64,000 bases of DNA, from the NCBI RefSeq assembly GCF_000744375.1, contig NZ_JQLU01000005.1:1116001-1180000 (forward strand), read 5' to 3'. This DNA comes from Carnobacterium gallinarum DSM 4847 (GTDB lineage Bacteria; Bacillota; Bacilli; Lactobacillales; Carnobacteriaceae). Position numbers and translations under genes: made by a program. Below are positions 47,357-59,417 of the stretch, piece by piece. The notes under the pieces are model-generated. The model was not told the origin of the DNA, did no database searches, and saw only the letters and a program-made list of their open reading frames with translations. Positions within the stretch are counted from its first letter, which is position 1; each line of letters opens with the position of its first letter.

Positions 47357-47720
47357 ATTAGGTGTAGTGGTGGTTTCTCATGTTCCAGCTATTGCGGAAG
47401 GTGTGGTTACGCTGATTAAAGAAGTTGCCAAAGATGTGCCGATTACTTTTGCTGGCGGAACGGATGATAATCAAGTTGGAACAAGTTTTGAAAAAATTCA
47501 AGCAGCCTTTGAAGCAAATGAAGGCGAAGAGTTGTTGGCTTTTTATGATCTAGGTAGTGCCAAGATGAATCTAGAAATGGTGATGGAATTAGCAGATAGA
47601 ACCGTCCATTTATATGATACGGCTTTTATTGAAAGTAGCTATACGGCAGCAGCTTTGATTCAAGCAGGTGCAGAGTTAAGTATGATTGAAGAGCAATTGA
47701 ATCCGATGAAGATTAAATGA
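47349..47720 (+). CDS. dhaM: Dihydroxyacetone kinase phosphoryl donor DhaM (EIIA-Man-like)
   Basis: ATG at 47349 within the end of dhaL gives 123 residues starting MSKLGVVVVSHVPAIAEGVV, where the His in VSHV is the phospho-acceptor. DDNQVGTS and the C-terminal ESSYTAAALIQAGA are typical. It is a single-domain DhaM, without the HPr and EI-like extensions of enterobacterial forms, and receives phosphate from HPr. No DhaS/DhaQ regulator gene is adjacent. Confidence 0.93.
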   Translation: MSKLGVVVVSHVPAIAEGVVTLIKEVAKDVPITFAGGTDDNQVGTSFEKIQAAFEANEGEELLAFYDLGSAKMNLEMVMELADRTVHLYDTAFIESSYTAAALIQAGAELSMIEEQLNPMKIK

Positions 47721-47832
47721 TTTAGAAAAAAGTGTTTAGTTCCTAGCAATAAAAGAAAATTACTAGTCGCTGGTTAAATAATGGCAGATTCTTGTAGAAG
47801 AGATAGATTTTTTTAACCTTTACAATAAATTT

Positions 47833-47880
47833 AGAATACAAAACAAAACGCATATTTAGTTTTGTTTTGTATTCTTTTTT
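47833..47880. terminator. Bidirectional terminator between dhaM and folP
   Basis: GAATACAAAACAAAAC pairs perfectly with GTTTTGTTTTGTATTC and is followed by TTTTTT. Confidence 0.88.
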
Positions 47881-47916
47881 AGTAAATAGTATAGAATTTG
47901 ACGGATAATTAACTCT

Positions 47917-48702
47917 TTATTTCTTTAGTTGAGTCCACACATCAAAAGCTTGTTTCAAGCTTTTGACATTATGGGTGCGTATCAGTTCAACACCCTGATT
48001 TGCAACAAATAATGAAGCTGCAACGGATCCAAAGTCGCGTTCAATTGGATTTTCTTCACCTGTCATCAGTCCAATTATTCGTTTACGTGAAAGACCAATA
48101 AGTAATGGAAACTCTTGGTAACGAAAAGCAGACGGATTTTTTAGAATAGCACTATTTTCTTCTAAAGTTTTATGAAATCCAATTCCTGGATCAAAACAAA
48201 TATTTTCTAGTGGAATTTTCCATTTTTGACATTGTCGTATTTTCTCTTCATAAAATTGCTGAAGTTCTTCTACTAAAATAGTATCTTTTCGTTTACGAGA
48301 ATGCATAATAATTAGCTGTATCCCAGGATAACTTGCTACTGTTTCTGCCATTCTAGGAGAATCTAATCCCTTAATATCATTTATTATTGAAGCACCATTT
48401 TGAATAGCAACCTCAGCAACAGTTGGATAATAAGTATCAACAGAGAGTGGAATTGAGCTAATTTTACGAATTTCTTTAATCAAATTAATAACACGCGCCA
48501 TCTCGATTTTTGAGGAGACTTCATGGTAGCCGGGACGAGTTGATTGACCACCGATATCTAATATATCAGCGCCTTCTTCAATTAATTGTTGTGCATGTTG
48601 AAGAGCTTTTTCAAGTGTTTGATATTTTCCACCATCGGAAAAAGAGTCTGGTGTTGTATTTACAATTCCCATAATTTGATAATTTTTTTTAAAATTAATC
48701 AT
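47917..48702 (-). CDS. folP: Dihydropteroate synthase
   Basis: The 261-residue enzyme joins pABA to the pterin diphosphate. Signatures: YQIMGIVNTTPDSFSDGGKY (about 9-28), ADILDIGGQSTRPGY (about 45-59), ICFDPGIGFHKT and LIGLSRKRIIG. It is the last gene of the folate operon and overlaps rdgB by eight bases. Confidence 0.95.
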   Translation of the reverse strand: MINFKKNYQIMGIVNTTPDSFSDGGKYQTLEKALQHAQQLIEEGADILDIGGQSTRPGYHEVSSKIEMARVINLIKEIRKISSIPLSVDTYYPTVAEVAIQNGASIINDIKGLDSPRMAETVASYPGIQLIIMHSRKRKDTILVEELQQFYEEKIRQCQKWKIPLENICFDPGIGFHKTLEENSAILKNPSAFRYQEFPLLIGLSRKRIIGLMTGEENPIERDFGSVAASLFVANQGVELIRTHNVKSLKQAFDVWTQLKK

Positions 48703-49285
48703 GCAACTCCTCCTGTATCTTCTCTATCATGCATCGTAAGGCTTGGATACGTGGGCTTAAATCAAAACGTTCTTTTTCAGTGAGTTCTGCGAGTGTTTTG
48801 TGCAATTTCGGAACATAAATAATGGAGTCGAATCCATAACCACCTATGCCTCTAGATTTTACTAATTCACCTGTAAGTGAAGCTTGAGTTACAAGCTTCT
48901 TTTCTTTATTTATGGCATAAACTAAAGTTGTGTGTAATGTTATGGTTCTAGGTTGATTTAGTTCAGTAAATAAATTTAGTAGCTCCTGATTTTGTTTTTC
49001 AGAATTTTTTGATTGAAAAAATGTATGTGTTTTAATTCCTAATAAGTCTGGAAAAGCTTCTATTTCAAGCCCACCATCATCTCCTAAGACCGGTAAATTA
49101 AGTTTTTTTTGATAGAAGAAAGCTTTTATAGATGCGTTTTCTTCATAAGTTGTCCCAATCTCTATGGGACGTTCTTGAATAGTTAGATAGTCTTGATAAG
49201 AAATGAACGTCATTTCAGAATTTCCTAGAGCTAACTGCATTTCTTGCAATTTTTTTGGATTATTAGTTCCTACAATTAATTTCAT
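48695..49285 (-). CDS. rdgB: Non-canonical purine NTP pyrophosphatase (RdgB/HAM1)
   Basis: Start is taken at 49285 (MKLIVGTNNPKKLQEMQLAL), the standard family start after GGAG; a longer form up to 49321 would run into folE. The 196-residue enzyme hydrolyses ITP, dITP and XTP. Typical text includes SIKAFFYQKKLNLPVLGDDGGLEIEAF and GGYGFDSIIYVP with LTEKERFDLSPR. Presence in a folate cluster is frequent in lactobacilli-type genomes. Confidence 0.9.
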   Translation of the reverse strand: MKLIVGTNNPKKLQEMQLALGNSEMTFISYQDYLTIQERPIEIGTTYEENASIKAFFYQKKLNLPVLGDDGGLEIEAFPDLLGIKTHTFFQSKNSEKQNQELLNLFTELNQPRTITLHTTLVYAINKEKKLVTQASLTGELVKSRGIGGYGFDSIIYVPKLHKTLAELTEKERFDLSPRIQALRCMIEKIQEELHD

Positions 49286-49287
49286 GT

Positions 49288-49848
49288 CTATAAAATCTCC
49301 ATTAAAAATTGATTTTTCCATTCAATTTCTTTAAAAGCTCCCAAAGCATAAAAAGTTTTAGTTTGGCTATGAGAAGATTTTACACCGCGCATCATCATAC
49401 AAAGATGTTCGGCCTCAATTGCAACTGCAATTCCCTTAACTGGAATATTTTTTTCTAATTTTTTAGCAATAGAACTAGTTAAATTTTCTTGAACATTTAG
49501 TTGCTTGGCACAGTAGTCAACTAAACGTGGGAGCTTGCTTAATCCGATAACTTTTCTGCCATCTGGAATATAAGCAATATGAACTTTTCCGTAAAAGGGC
49601 AATAAGTGATGTTCACACATTGAATAAAAGGGAATATCCTTTACTAAAATCATTTCTCCCTCGTTATCACTATCAAATAATTTATAATCATGAAACTCTG
49701 GTTCAGTTAAACTACTAAAAATTTCTTCAAACATATTAGCTACCCGTCTAGGTGTCTCAGCTAACCCAGGACGATTAATATCTTCACCAACAGCATCTAA
49801 AATCAGTCGAACAGCCTGTTCTATTTTCTCTTTTTTTTCTAGTGACAT
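49288..49848 (-). CDS. folE: GTP cyclohydrolase I
   Basis: ATG at 49848 is preferred because GGAGGA lies seven bases upstream; an ATG two codons earlier is too close. The 186-residue enzyme converts GTP to dihydroneopterin triphosphate. [40 protein letters not shown] and [15 protein letters not shown] carry the zinc Cys/His ligands. It overlaps folK by 10 bases. Confidence 0.95.
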   Translation of the reverse strand: MSLEKKEKIEQAVRLILDAVGEDINRPGLAETPRRVANMFEEIFSSLTEPEFHDYKLFDSDNEGEMILVKDIPFYSMCEHHLLPFYGKVHIAYIPDGRKVIGLSKLPRLVDYCAKQLNVQENLTSSIAKKLEKNIPVKGIAVAIEAEHLCMMMRGVKSSHSQTKTFYALGAFKEIEWKNQFLMEIL

Positions 49849-50336
49849 GTCCATTCCTCCATATTTGTTAGTTGAACTTCATTTTGGTTACCACTATCTT
49901 GGATCCATTTAGTAAGGCTTTTACCAAATAGTAGTTTTTCACCATAAACATCTTTTAATGGAACTAAGACAAAAGAGCGCTTTGTTAATTCGATATGTGG
50001 AATGGTTAATTGTTCAGAGATTATTGTTCCTTTCCCCAATAGTAAAATATCAATGTCAATTAAACGTGGACCCCAGTGAATTAGTTTTTCTCGCCCCATT
50101 TTCTTTTCAATTCCTTGAGTAACTGTTAAAAGTTCTTCCCCTGAATAGCTTGTTTCAATTTTTAGTACAGCATTCAAAAATTCTGGTTGATTGGTGTATC
50201 CATAAGGAGCTGTTTTATATAGCCTAGAGTAAGAAAGTACACAAATTTCCTCGTCAATATTTAAGCAGTCTCGAGCAGTTATCAAATTAGTAACTCTATT
50301 TCCTATATTACTCCCCAATGCGACATATCCAATCAT
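49839..50336 (-). CDS. folK: Hydroxymethyldihydropterin pyrophosphokinase (HPPK)
   Basis: The 165-residue enzyme starts [20 protein letters not shown] (LGSNIGN signature) and has [20 protein letters not shown] and [15 protein letters not shown], the ATP/metal motif. It adds diphosphate to the pterin before FolP. The start is adjacent to the folB stop. Confidence 0.94.
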   Translation of the reverse strand: MIGYVALGSNIGNRVTNLITARDCLNIDEEICVLSYSRLYKTAPYGYTNQPEFLNAVLKIETSYSGEELLTVTQGIEKKMGREKLIHWGPRLIDIDILLLGKGTIISEQLTIPHIELTKRSFVLVPLKDVYGEKLLFGKSLTKWIQDSGNQNEVQLTNMEEWTCH

Positions 50337-50699
50337 TTAAAATTCTCTCTCCATTTCAATTTCAATATTGTCAAAAATACTAGGCATTGGTACACTATAT
50401 TTCCGAACTCGTATGATGATTTTTTTCAGTTGTTTACTATAGGTTGATTCAAGATCATCTAGGATTCCGCTTGCTAAACCTTCAATTAGATCATAAGAAT
50501 AATGACTAGTATGTTGTGCAATTTTTTCGTTGACTTCAGCATAATTCACAGTTTGACTTACATCGTCTGTTTCCCCAGCTTTTCTCAGGGAGAGTTGCAG
50601 TTCAATATCTATCTCTAATTGTTGACCTAATCGTTTTTCTTCCTTAAGAACACCGTTATGAGTATAAAATTTTAAATTATTAATTCTGATTTTATCCAT
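50337..50699 (-). CDS. folB: Dihydroneopterin aldolase
   Basis: The 120-residue aldolase begins MDKIRINNLKFYTHNGVLKE (FYTHNGV), with VNYAEVNEKI (catalytic Tyr), YDLIEGLASGILDDL (Glu) and KIIIRVRKYSVPMPSIFDN (Lys). It is the first gene of the operon folB-folK-folE-rdgB-folP. RBS GAGCAAAAT is modest. No pABA genes are nearby. Confidence 0.93.
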   Translation of the reverse strand: MDKIRINNLKFYTHNGVLKEEKRLGQQLEIDIELQLSLRKAGETDDVSQTVNYAEVNEKIAQHTSHYSYDLIEGLASGILDDLESTYSKQLKKIIIRVRKYSVPMPSIFDNIEIEMEREF

Positions 50700-50771
50700 T
50701 ATTTTGCTCCTTTTCTTGAACTTTTTTTAATAAAATAACTTTATTTTGATGATTCATTTTATTCTATATGG

Positions 50772-50801
50772 ATTCTATCATGGAATAAAAATTGTTGTCG
50801 A
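50772..50801 (-). promoter_or_regulatory. folB promoter
   Basis: On the minus strand, -35 TCGACA and -10 TAGAAT are 18 bases apart, about 70 bases before folB. Confidence 0.45.
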
Positions 50802-51369
50802 ATTATCCACTAAAATGCTGCTAGAGTATTCTATTCAGATAAGGCTGTTTTAGTATAAATTACGCATAAGTTCTTAACAAAATAGGTTTTCTTAAGCAAT
50901 TTTTTTTTACTTTATTTTTTCTTTTATGAACAAAATTGTGTTTTATATCTAGGATGTTTAGAAACTAAAAAAGTTTGTTATTTCTGATGGACTTCGTAAT
51001 AAAATAACGTTTGAATATTTATAAATATAGACATAGGAACAAAGGATTCTTTTTACTAATGAAGAGGATAGTATTAAATAATTGAAAAAAGATAAAGTTG
51101 AAGTTTTTTTTAATAGTGGGCGAAAGAAAATGAACGAATTAATTTTAGTAGTCTTGCAAAAGAATCCATCAATCTAGTGAAGAACTTAAAATTATTAATG
51201 TGATGGCCGAAGTAGGGTATATATCTTGTAAAAAATAGGATAAAATTTAAAAAATAAAAATTGCACTAAATTGACTGTTAATTTGTTTGAAAAGTCTGAC
51301 AATACAAGGGCTAGATGAGATTTAGATGATGATATCTATTTTTTTCTTTGTTTTTTTTAATAAAATAGG
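50802..51369. other. Gap between the fol and ilv operons
   Basis: About 570 bp with no intact gene. Short readable stretches such as MNELILVVLQKNPSI (about 51131-51176) lack support and may be from a decayed gene. Confidence 0.45.
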
Positions 51370-51398
51370 TTGACATCACCATGGAAAAGCGTTAAATT
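51370..51398 (+). promoter_or_regulatory. ilv-leu operon promoter
   Basis: -35 TTGACA and -10 TAAATT are 17 bases apart, about 90 bases before the leader peptide. Confidence 0.72.
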
Positions 51399-51488
51399 AT
51401 TAATAACATAAAGATTAGAATAAGATTAAAAATGAATGAACTGATGATAAGCGTTCAACCTAATAAAAAAAACGAGGAGGTAATGACT

Positions 51489-51563
51489 ATGAAAACGATG
51501 AATACAAAAGCAATGAATACTCAATCAACATTTAACGCAGTCATTACATTCTTATTACTTTAG
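51489..51563 (+). CDS. ilv-leu leader peptide (24 codons)
   Basis: The ATG at 51489 follows GAGGAGG by eight bases; an ATG two codons earlier is too close. The peptide starts MKTMNTKAMNTQSTFN and ends AVITFLLL-stop. The run of Val, Ile and three Leu codons close to the stop, followed by mutually exclusive hairpins and a terminator just before ilvD, is the classic design of ribosome-mediated attenuation sensing the three branched-chain amino acids. Confidence 0.82.
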   Translation: MKTMNTKAMNTQSTFNAVITFLLL

Positions 51564-51599
51564 AGGGCTTTGAACACTGAAAATATTCAGTAGTTTGAG

Positions 51600-51676
51600 T
51601 CCTGTTTTCGATTTACAAAACGGGATTCTAGCTACTAAACAGTTAGACATCCCATTGTTTCGGGATGTCTTTTTTT
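51600..51676 (+). terminator. Attenuator of the ilv-leu operon
   Basis: TCCTGTTTT (51600-51608) pairs with AAAACGGGA (51617-51625); the same AAACGGGAT can alternatively pair with ATCCC further on; and GACATCCC (51646-51653) pairs with GGGATGTC (51662-51669) followed by seven T residues. This gives protector, antiterminator and terminator arrangements 45 bases before ilvD. Confidence 0.8.
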
Positions 51677-51720
51677 ATCAAAAAAATCAAATGCTAATCA
51701 AAAGAAATGGGGAAATACCA

Positions 51721-53415
51721 ATGCGTAGTGACAAAATCAAAAAAGGGGTTGAACAAGCTCCAGCAAGAAGTTTATTACATGCAACAGGACAGATTAAGGC
51801 ATCAGGTGACATGGATAAGCCATTTATTGCAATCTGTAATTCTTATATCGATATTGTTCCAGGACATGTTCATTTAAGAGAACTAGCAGATATTGCCAAG
51901 GAAGCGATTCGTGAAGCTGGTGGTATTCCATTTGAATTTAACACTATTGGAGTTGATGATGGGATTGCAATGGGACATATCGGGATGCGCTATTCCTTGC
52001 CCAGTCGAGAAATCATTGCAGATGCTGCTGAAACGGTAATTAATGCTCATTGGTTTGATGGAGTTTTTTATATTCCCAACTGTGACAAGATTACACCAGG
52101 AATGCTACTGGCAGCGGTTCGGACAAATGTACCAGGAATTTTTTGTTCAGGCGGTCCTATGAAAGCAGGACTTTCAGCAGATGGCAAAGCTTTGACATTG
52201 TCTTCAATGTTTGAAGCCGTTGGAACGTTTAAAGAGGGAAAAATGACTAAAGAAGAATTTCTTGATATGGAAGCCAATGCGTGTCCAACTTGTGGTTCTT
52301 GTGCAGGAATGTTTACAGCCAATTCAATGAACTGTCTGATGGAAGTTCTAGGAATGGCTGTTCCTTATAATGGTACAGCATTAGCTGTTTCAGATGAGCG
52401 TCGTGAGTTGATTCGTCAATCTGCTTTTCATTTGATGGACTTAGTTAAAAATGATATTAAACCTAGAGATATCATCACCAAAGATGCGATTGATGATGCA
52501 TTTGCCCTTGATATGGCGATGGGTGGTTCAACGAATACAGTCTTGCATACGTTGGCTTTGGCTAATGAAGCTGGAATTGACTATGAATTAGAACGAGTTA
52601 ACGATATTGCCGCTCGAGTGCCTTATTTATCTAAAATTGCTCCTTCATCTGCTTATTCAATGCATGATGTTCATGAAGCTGGTGGTGTTCCAGCAATTAT
52701 CAACGAGCTGATTAAAGTTGGTGATGCGATTCATCCAGATCGAATAACGGTTACTGGGAAAACGTTAAGAGAAAATAATCAAGACAAAGAGATTTTAAAT
52801 GAAGCCGTTATTCATCCGAAAGAAAATCCATATAGCCCAGTTGGTGGTTTATCAATGTTATTTGGGAATATTGCTCCTAAAGGCGCAACCATTAAAGTTG
52901 GTGGGGTTGATCCTTCTGTCACTGTATTTGAAGGAGAAGCGATTTGTTTTAGCAGTCATGATGAGGCTGTTGAGGCGATTGATAATCATACGGTTACTCG
53001 TGGTCATGTTGTAGTTATTCGTTATGAAGGACCAAAAGGCGGTCCAGGTATGCCAGAAATGCTAGCTCCGACTTCTTCTATTGTAGGAAGAGGTTTAGGT
53101 AAAGAGGTTGCATTAATAACTGATGGGCGCTTCTCAGGAGCTACTCGCGGTATTGCTGTTGGTCATATTTCACCAGAAGCTGCGGCAGGTGGTCCGATTG
53201 CGTTAATTCATGACGGAGATCGCATCACGATTGATTTACCAAATCGTACAATTAATGTCAATGTTAGTGATGAAGTTTTAGCAGAGCGTAGAACGGAATT
53301 GCCACGTTTTAAAGCTAAGGTAAAAACAGGTTATCTAGCACGTTATACAGCATTAGTAACTTCTGCTCATACAGGTGGCGTATTGAAAATTCCTGATGAA
53401 CTATTAGGCGATTAA
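51721..53415 (+). CDS. ilvD: Dihydroxy-acid dehydratase
   Basis: The ATG at 51721 ([20 protein letters not shown]) follows GGGGAAA and gives 564 residues; a frame from 51595 passes through the attenuator and is rejected. Fe-S cysteines are in [11 protein letters not shown] and [39 protein letters not shown] and [12 protein letters not shown] are typical. It makes 2-ketoisovalerate and 2-keto-3-methylvalerate. It leads the operon. Confidence 0.95.
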   Translation: MRSDKIKKGVEQAPARSLLHATGQIKASGDMDKPFIAICNSYIDIVPGHVHLRELADIAKEAIREAGGIPFEFNTIGVDDGIAMGHIGMRYSLPSREIIADAAETVINAHWFDGVFYIPNCDKITPGMLLAAVRTNVPGIFCSGGPMKAGLSADGKALTLSSMFEAVGTFKEGKMTKEEFLDMEANACPTCGSCAGMFTANSMNCLMEVLGMAVPYNGTALAVSDERRELIRQSAFHLMDLVKNDIKPRDIITKDAIDDAFALDMAMGGSTNTVLHTLALANEAGIDYELERVNDIAARVPYLSKIAPSSAYSMHDVHEAGGVPAIINELIKVGDAIHPDRITVTGKTLRENNQDKEILNEAVIHPKENPYSPVGGLSMLFGNIAPKGATIKVGGVDPSVTVFEGEAICFSSHDEAVEAIDNHTVTRGHVVVIRYEGPKGGPGMPEMLAPTSSIVGRGLGKEVALITDGRFSGATRGIAVGHISPEAAAGGPIALIHDGDRITIDLPNRTINVNVSDEVLAERRTELPRFKAKVKTGYLARYTALVTSAHTGGVLKIPDELLGD

Positions 53416-53489
53416 ATAAAAATAGTCTGCTTTTAATTTTGTTCTTACAGGATTAAAAGCAGAGAAATTTATTGGAGAGGAGTGATGAT

Positions 53490-55181
53490 ATGTCAAATAA
53501 ACAAAGAATAAGAACGGGAGCACAGTTACTAGTCGATTCTTTAGAAAAACAAAAGGTCGATGTAATTTTTGGATATCCTGGTGGTGCCGTTTTACCCTTA
53601 TATGATGCTTTCTATGATGCGAATATTCCTCATATTTTGACGCGACATGAACAAGGGGCCGTTCACGCTGCCGAAGGATATGCCCGAGTAACAGGAAAAG
53701 CTGGTGTAGTTGTAGTAACAAGTGGTCCCGGAGCAACAAATGCTTTAACAGGAATAGCAGATGCTATGAGTGACTCCATTCCTTTAGTAGTTTTTACAGG
53801 TCAAGTACATAGACCGGGAATTGGAAAAGATGCATTTCAAGAAGCAGACATGTTAGGACTCACGACACCAATTACCAAATACAACTATCAAATTAGAGAT
53901 GTTAAAGAAATTCCTCGAATTATTAATGAAGCTTTCTACATTGCTACAACAGGTCGAAAAGGTCCCGTTGTGATTGATATTCCTAAAGATATTGGGTTTT
54001 TAGAGACGGATGAAACCAGTCCAGAACAGATTGATTTACCAGGCTATCAAACAAGCTACCCAATTGCAGAAGAACAAATTCAACAAGTTATGGAGCAATT
54101 AAAAAAAGCGAAAAAACCATTGATTTTAGCAGGAGCGGGAGTAAATCACGCAGGAGCAGGAAGTGAATTGTTAGAATTTTCCGAACGTTATCAAATTCCA
54201 GTTGTTAATACATTGTTAGGGTTAGGGAGTTTTCCTTATGAACATTCATTATTTACAGGAATGGGTGGTATGCATGGTTCTTATACTGCCAATATGGGAT
54301 TAACGGAATGTGATTTTTTAATTAATTTTGGTTCCCGTTTTGATGACCGTTTAGCAAGTGCGCCAAAAGAATTTGCACCAGAAGCAACAATTGCCCATGT
54401 TGATATTGATCCTTCAGAATTAGGCAAGGTTATTCCAACCGATATCCCGATTGCAGGAGACGTAAAGGAAGTTTTAACTCATTTGTTGCAACAGAACTTA
54501 ACTGAAAAAGTAGATACAAGCGAATGGCAAGCTTTAACCCAAAGTCGCAAGAAACGTTATCCGTATGGTTACAAAGATTCAACAGAAGTGATAAAGCCAC
54601 AAAAGGTCATTGAGATTATTGGCAAAATTACTCATGGTGATGCTTTAGTTGCTACAGATGTTGGACAACATCAGATGTGGACAGCGCAATATTATCCATT
54701 TAAACATCGCTATCAGATAGTTACTAGTGGTGGTCTTGGTACAATGGGATTCGGAATTCCGGCAGCAATTGGGGCACAGTTAGCTTTCCCAGATAAAACG
54801 GTAGTCTGTATTGTGGGTGATGGTGGTTTTCAAATGACGAACCAAGAACTAGCGATTTTACAAGAATATCAACTAAATGTAAAAATAGTTATCTTGAATA
54901 ACGGAGTTTTAGGTATGGTTCACCAATGGCAAGAAAAATTCCATGGAGCCCGTTTTTCTCATTCTGAGTTTAATAGTCAACCGGATTTTATTAAGTTGGC
55001 TGAAGCGTATCATATTAATGGTGTTTTGTTGAAAAATCCAGCTACTCTGGAAGCAGATTTAACTGCAGCTTTTAATCAATCTGGTCCAGTTTTAATTGAT
55101 ATCCAGATTCCAGCAGATGAAGTTGTGTTGCCAATGGTTCCATCTGGTCAACCAAATCATGCAATGGAAGGGGTGGGGTAG
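53490..55181 (+). CDS. ilvB: Acetolactate synthase large subunit
   Basis: ATG at 53490 follows GGAGAGGAG and gives 563 residues starting MSNKQRIRTGAQLLVDSLEK. GYPGGAVLPLYDAFYD, the TPP Glu in LTRHEQGAVHAAEGYAR, and IVGDGGFQMTNQELAILQEY (ThDP motif) identify it as biosynthetic acetolactate synthase. It is followed immediately by ilvN. Confidence 0.96.
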   Translation: MSNKQRIRTGAQLLVDSLEKQKVDVIFGYPGGAVLPLYDAFYDANIPHILTRHEQGAVHAAEGYARVTGKAGVVVVTSGPGATNALTGIADAMSDSIPLVVFTGQVHRPGIGKDAFQEADMLGLTTPITKYNYQIRDVKEIPRIINEAFYIATTGRKGPVVIDIPKDIGFLETDETSPEQIDLPGYQTSYPIAEEQIQQVMEQLKKAKKPLILAGAGVNHAGAGSELLEFSERYQIPVVNTLLGLGSFPYEHSLFTGMGGMHGSYTANMGLTECDFLINFGSRFDDRLASAPKEFAPEATIAHVDIDPSELGKVIPTDIPIAGDVKEVLTHLLQQNLTEKVDTSEWQALTQSRKKRYPYGYKDSTEVIKPQKVIEIIGKITHGDALVATDVGQHQMWTAQYYPFKHRYQIVTSGGLGTMGFGIPAAIGAQLAFPDKTVVCIVGDGGFQMTNQELAILQEYQLNVKIVILNNGVLGMVHQWQEKFHGARFSHSEFNSQPDFIKLAEAYHINGVLLKNPATLEADLTAAFNQSGPVLIDIQIPADEVVLPMVPSGQPNHAMEGVG

Positions 55182-56713
<1,532 letters not shown>

Positions 56714-56743
56714 GAAAAATTTTACTGAATTTTGTTTAGTCAG

Positions 56744-56777
56744 CAGCCTTTTCCTAGTAAAAAACAGGAGAAGGCTG
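56744..56777 (+). other. Hairpin in the ilvC-leuA spacer
   Basis: CAGCCTTTTCCT pairs perfectly with AGGAGAAGGCTG; the following sequence TTCGCTAC is not T-rich, so it is not a classical terminator and may be a processing or stability element. Confidence 0.6.
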
Positions 56778-56825
56778 TTCGCTACACAATCAACTAAACT
56801 ATAAATAGAAAAGATGGTGGAATAC

Positions 56826-58358
56826 ATGAGTTATATTCAATTTTTTGATACAACATTGCGAGATGGAGAACAGACACCGGGAGTTAATTTTAACCAAAAA
56901 GAAAAAGTCCAAATTGCGCTGCAATTAGAAAAATGGGGTGTTGATGTGATCGAGGCTGGATTTCCAATCTCTTCAACAGGAGATTTTGAATCGGTTAGAG
57001 AAATTGCGAATACCTTACAAAAAGCAACTGTTTGTGGCTTAGCTCGCTGCGTTGAAGCAGATATTGATTGTGCTTATGAAGCTCTTAAGGGAGCCGTTTC
57101 ACCACAAGTACATATCTTTTTAGCAACAAGTCCAGTTCATTTGGAATATAAATTAAAAATGAGCCAAGAAGAAGTTTTACAATCGATTGCTCATCATGTT
57201 ACCTATGCAAGAAGTAAGTTCGAGAAAGTTCAATTCTCACCAGAAGATGCAACACGAACTGAATTAGACTTTTTAACAAAAGCGGTTCAAACGGCGATTG
57301 ATGCGGGGGCAACGATTATTAATATTCCAGATACTGTTGGCTATACAAATCCAACTGAATTCGGGGCGTTATTCCGTCATTTAAGAGAGACAATTCCAGA
57401 ATTTGATGAGGTTATTTTCTCTACTCATTGTCATGATGATTTAGGAATGTCAGTGGCCAATGCTTTGGCAGCAATTGAAAATGGAGCACGTCGAGTTGAG
57501 GGAACAATTAATGGGATTGGTGAGCGTGCTGGCAATACCTCATTAGAAGAAGTTGCCGTCGCATTGCATATTCGTCACGATTATTATCAGTCCGAAACGG
57601 GAATTACTCTTAATGAAACAAAACGAACCAGTGATTTGGTAAGTCGTCTTTCAGGAATGGCAGTGCCGAAAAATAAAGCAGTGATAGGTGCAAATGCATA
57701 TGCCCATGAATCGGGTATCCATCAAGATGGCGTCTTAAAAAATCCAGACACCTATGAAATTATTACGCCAGCTTTAGTTGGTGTAGCAACAAATTCTTTG
57801 CCACTAGGGAAACTTTCTGGCAAGCATGCTTTTATTACTCGAATTGAGACAATGGGGTATCAACTATCTGAAGAGGATGCGAAAGCGGCCTTCAAACGAT
57901 TTAAACAATTGGCTGATTTGAAGAAGCAAGTAACCGAAGAAGATTTACATGCGATTATTTTAGGACAAGTTGCAGAAGAGGGAACGAAGTATGAATTGAC
58001 TCATTTGCAATTGCAATATATTTCTGGCGGCATTCAAGGAGCTATTGTGAGTATAGCTGGTGAACAAGAAGATACTATTCTTGAAGATGCTGCAACAGGT
58101 TCAGGAAGTATCGAAGCAATCTATAATACGATTGATCGAATTCTGAAAACAGATGTCGAATTAACTGATTATCGCATTCAAGCAATTACCAAAGGACAAG
58201 ATGCTCAAGCTGAGGTTCATGCAACAGTTAAGGTCGAAAATGGTGAGTTTTTCCATGGAATTGGAATTGATTTTGATGTCTTAAATGCCTCGGCTAAGGC
58301 TTATTTACAAGCAAGTGGGAAAGCTAAAGATCAAAGTAGAGAAGAGGTGACCAAATAA
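56826..58358 (+). CDS. leuA: 2-isopropylmalate synthase
   Basis: ATG at 56826 is favoured (GGTGG five bases upstream), giving 510 residues starting [24 protein letters not shown]-type motifs: [64 protein letters not shown], and a C-terminal regulatory domain (from about 390). It starts leucine-specific synthesis from 2-ketoisovalerate and is normally leucine-inhibited. Confidence 0.96.
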   Translation: MSYIQFFDTTLRDGEQTPGVNFNQKEKVQIALQLEKWGVDVIEAGFPISSTGDFESVREIANTLQKATVCGLARCVEADIDCAYEALKGAVSPQVHIFLATSPVHLEYKLKMSQEEVLQSIAHHVTYARSKFEKVQFSPEDATRTELDFLTKAVQTAIDAGATIINIPDTVGYTNPTEFGALFRHLRETIPEFDEVIFSTHCHDDLGMSVANALAAIENGARRVEGTINGIGERAGNTSLEEVAVALHIRHDYYQSETGITLNETKRTSDLVSRLSGMAVPKNKAVIGANAYAHESGIHQDGVLKNPDTYEIITPALVGVATNSLPLGKLSGKHAFITRIETMGYQLSEEDAKAAFKRFKQLADLKKQVTEEDLHAIILGQVAEEGTKYELTHLQLQYISGGIQGAIVSIAGEQEDTILEDAATGSGSIEAIYNTIDRILKTDVELTDYRIQAITKGQDAQAEVHATVKVENGEFFHGIGIDFDVLNASAKAYLQASGKAKDQSREEVTK

Positions 58359-59417
58359 ATGGACTATCAAATTGTAGTATTATCAGGTGATGGGATTGGA
58401 CCAGAGATTATGGCAGGTGGACTAGTTGCTTTACAAGCAATTGAAGAGGTTTTCCAACATCGTTTTCAAACAACAGACTACCCTTTTGGCGGAGCTGGGA
58501 TCGATGCGGAAAATGATCCGTTGTCTTCAAGAACCTTGGCGGCTTGTCAAAAAGCGGATGCGATTTTGTTAGGTGCAATTGGCGGTCCAAAGTGGTCAAA
58601 AGCAGTGAAAACTCCTGAAATGGGGCTATTACAATTACGAAAAGCGCTAGGTTTATTTGCTAATATTCGCCCGATTCAAGTGCCGGATAGTATTGCACAT
58701 CTATCGCCTTTAAAAGCTGAGATTGTTAGTGGTAGTGATTTTGTTGTGGTACGTGAATTGACTGGAGGTATCTACTTTGGTGAACCTAGGCATTGGAATG
58801 ATAAAGAAGCCTTAGATTCGCTCGTTTATACTCGTGAAGAGATTCGCCGTATTTGTGTGCAGGCCTTTGAATTGGCTAACAAGCGTAAGAAAAAGATTAC
58901 TTCTATTGATAAAGCGAATGTTTTATCTTCTAGTAAATTGTGGCGTAAAGTCGTTGAAGAGGTAGCATTAGATTATCCAGAAGTAACGTTGGAACATCTC
59001 TATGTAGATGCAGCAGCGATGTTATTAATTCAAAAGCCAACTAGTTTTGATGTGATGGTAACAGAGAATTTATTCGGTGATATATTAAGTGATGAAGCTT
59101 CGGTTATTACGGGTTCTTTAGGGATGTTGCCATCGGCTAGTCACGGTGTAAATGGCCCTTCTGTATATGAGCCAATTCATGGATCAGCTCCTGATATTGC
59201 TGGAAAAAATTGTGCCAATCCCATGTCGATGATTTTATCAGTGGCGATGATGTTACGCGAAAGCTTTTCTTTAGAACAGGAAGCCGCAGCAATTGAGGCT
59301 GCAAGTAACCGTGTGATGGAAGCAGGCATTTTAACTACTGATTTAGGCGGGACGGCAACAACAACGGAATTCACAGAAGCGGTGAGACAAGAAATTATTA
59401 AAGGAGGTCGAGGATAA
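58359..59417 (+). CDS. leuB: 3-isopropylmalate dehydrogenase
   Basis: The 352-residue enzyme starts [20 protein letters not shown], with [44 protein letters not shown] and [22 protein letters not shown]. It begins directly after leuA and overlaps leuC by one base. Confidence 0.97.
   Translation: MDYQIVVLSGDGIGPEIMAGGLVALQAIEEVFQHRFQTTDYPFGGAGIDAENDPLSSRTLAACQKADAILLGAIGGPKWSKAVKTPEMGLLQLRKALGLFANIRPIQVPDSIAHLSPLKAEIVSGSDFVVVRELTGGIYFGEPRHWNDKEALDSLVYTREEIRRICVQAFELANKRKKKITSIDKANVLSSSKLWRKVVEEVALDYPEVTLEHLYVDAAAMLLIQKPTSFDVMVTENLFGDILSDEASVITGSLGMLPSASHGVNGPSVYEPIHGSAPDIAGKNCANPMSMILSVAMMLRESFSLEQEAAAIEAASNRVMEAGILTTDLGGTATTTEFTEAVRQEIIKGGRG

Noticed and set aside
50802-51369. Riboswitch or T-box before the ilv operon
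   Set aside because: No T-box core (TGGNACCGCG-like) was seen; the leader peptide explains regulation.
51595-51720. N-terminal extension of ilvD
   Set aside because: It would translate through the attenuator hairpins; ATG at 51721 fits the family length and has its own ribosome binding site.
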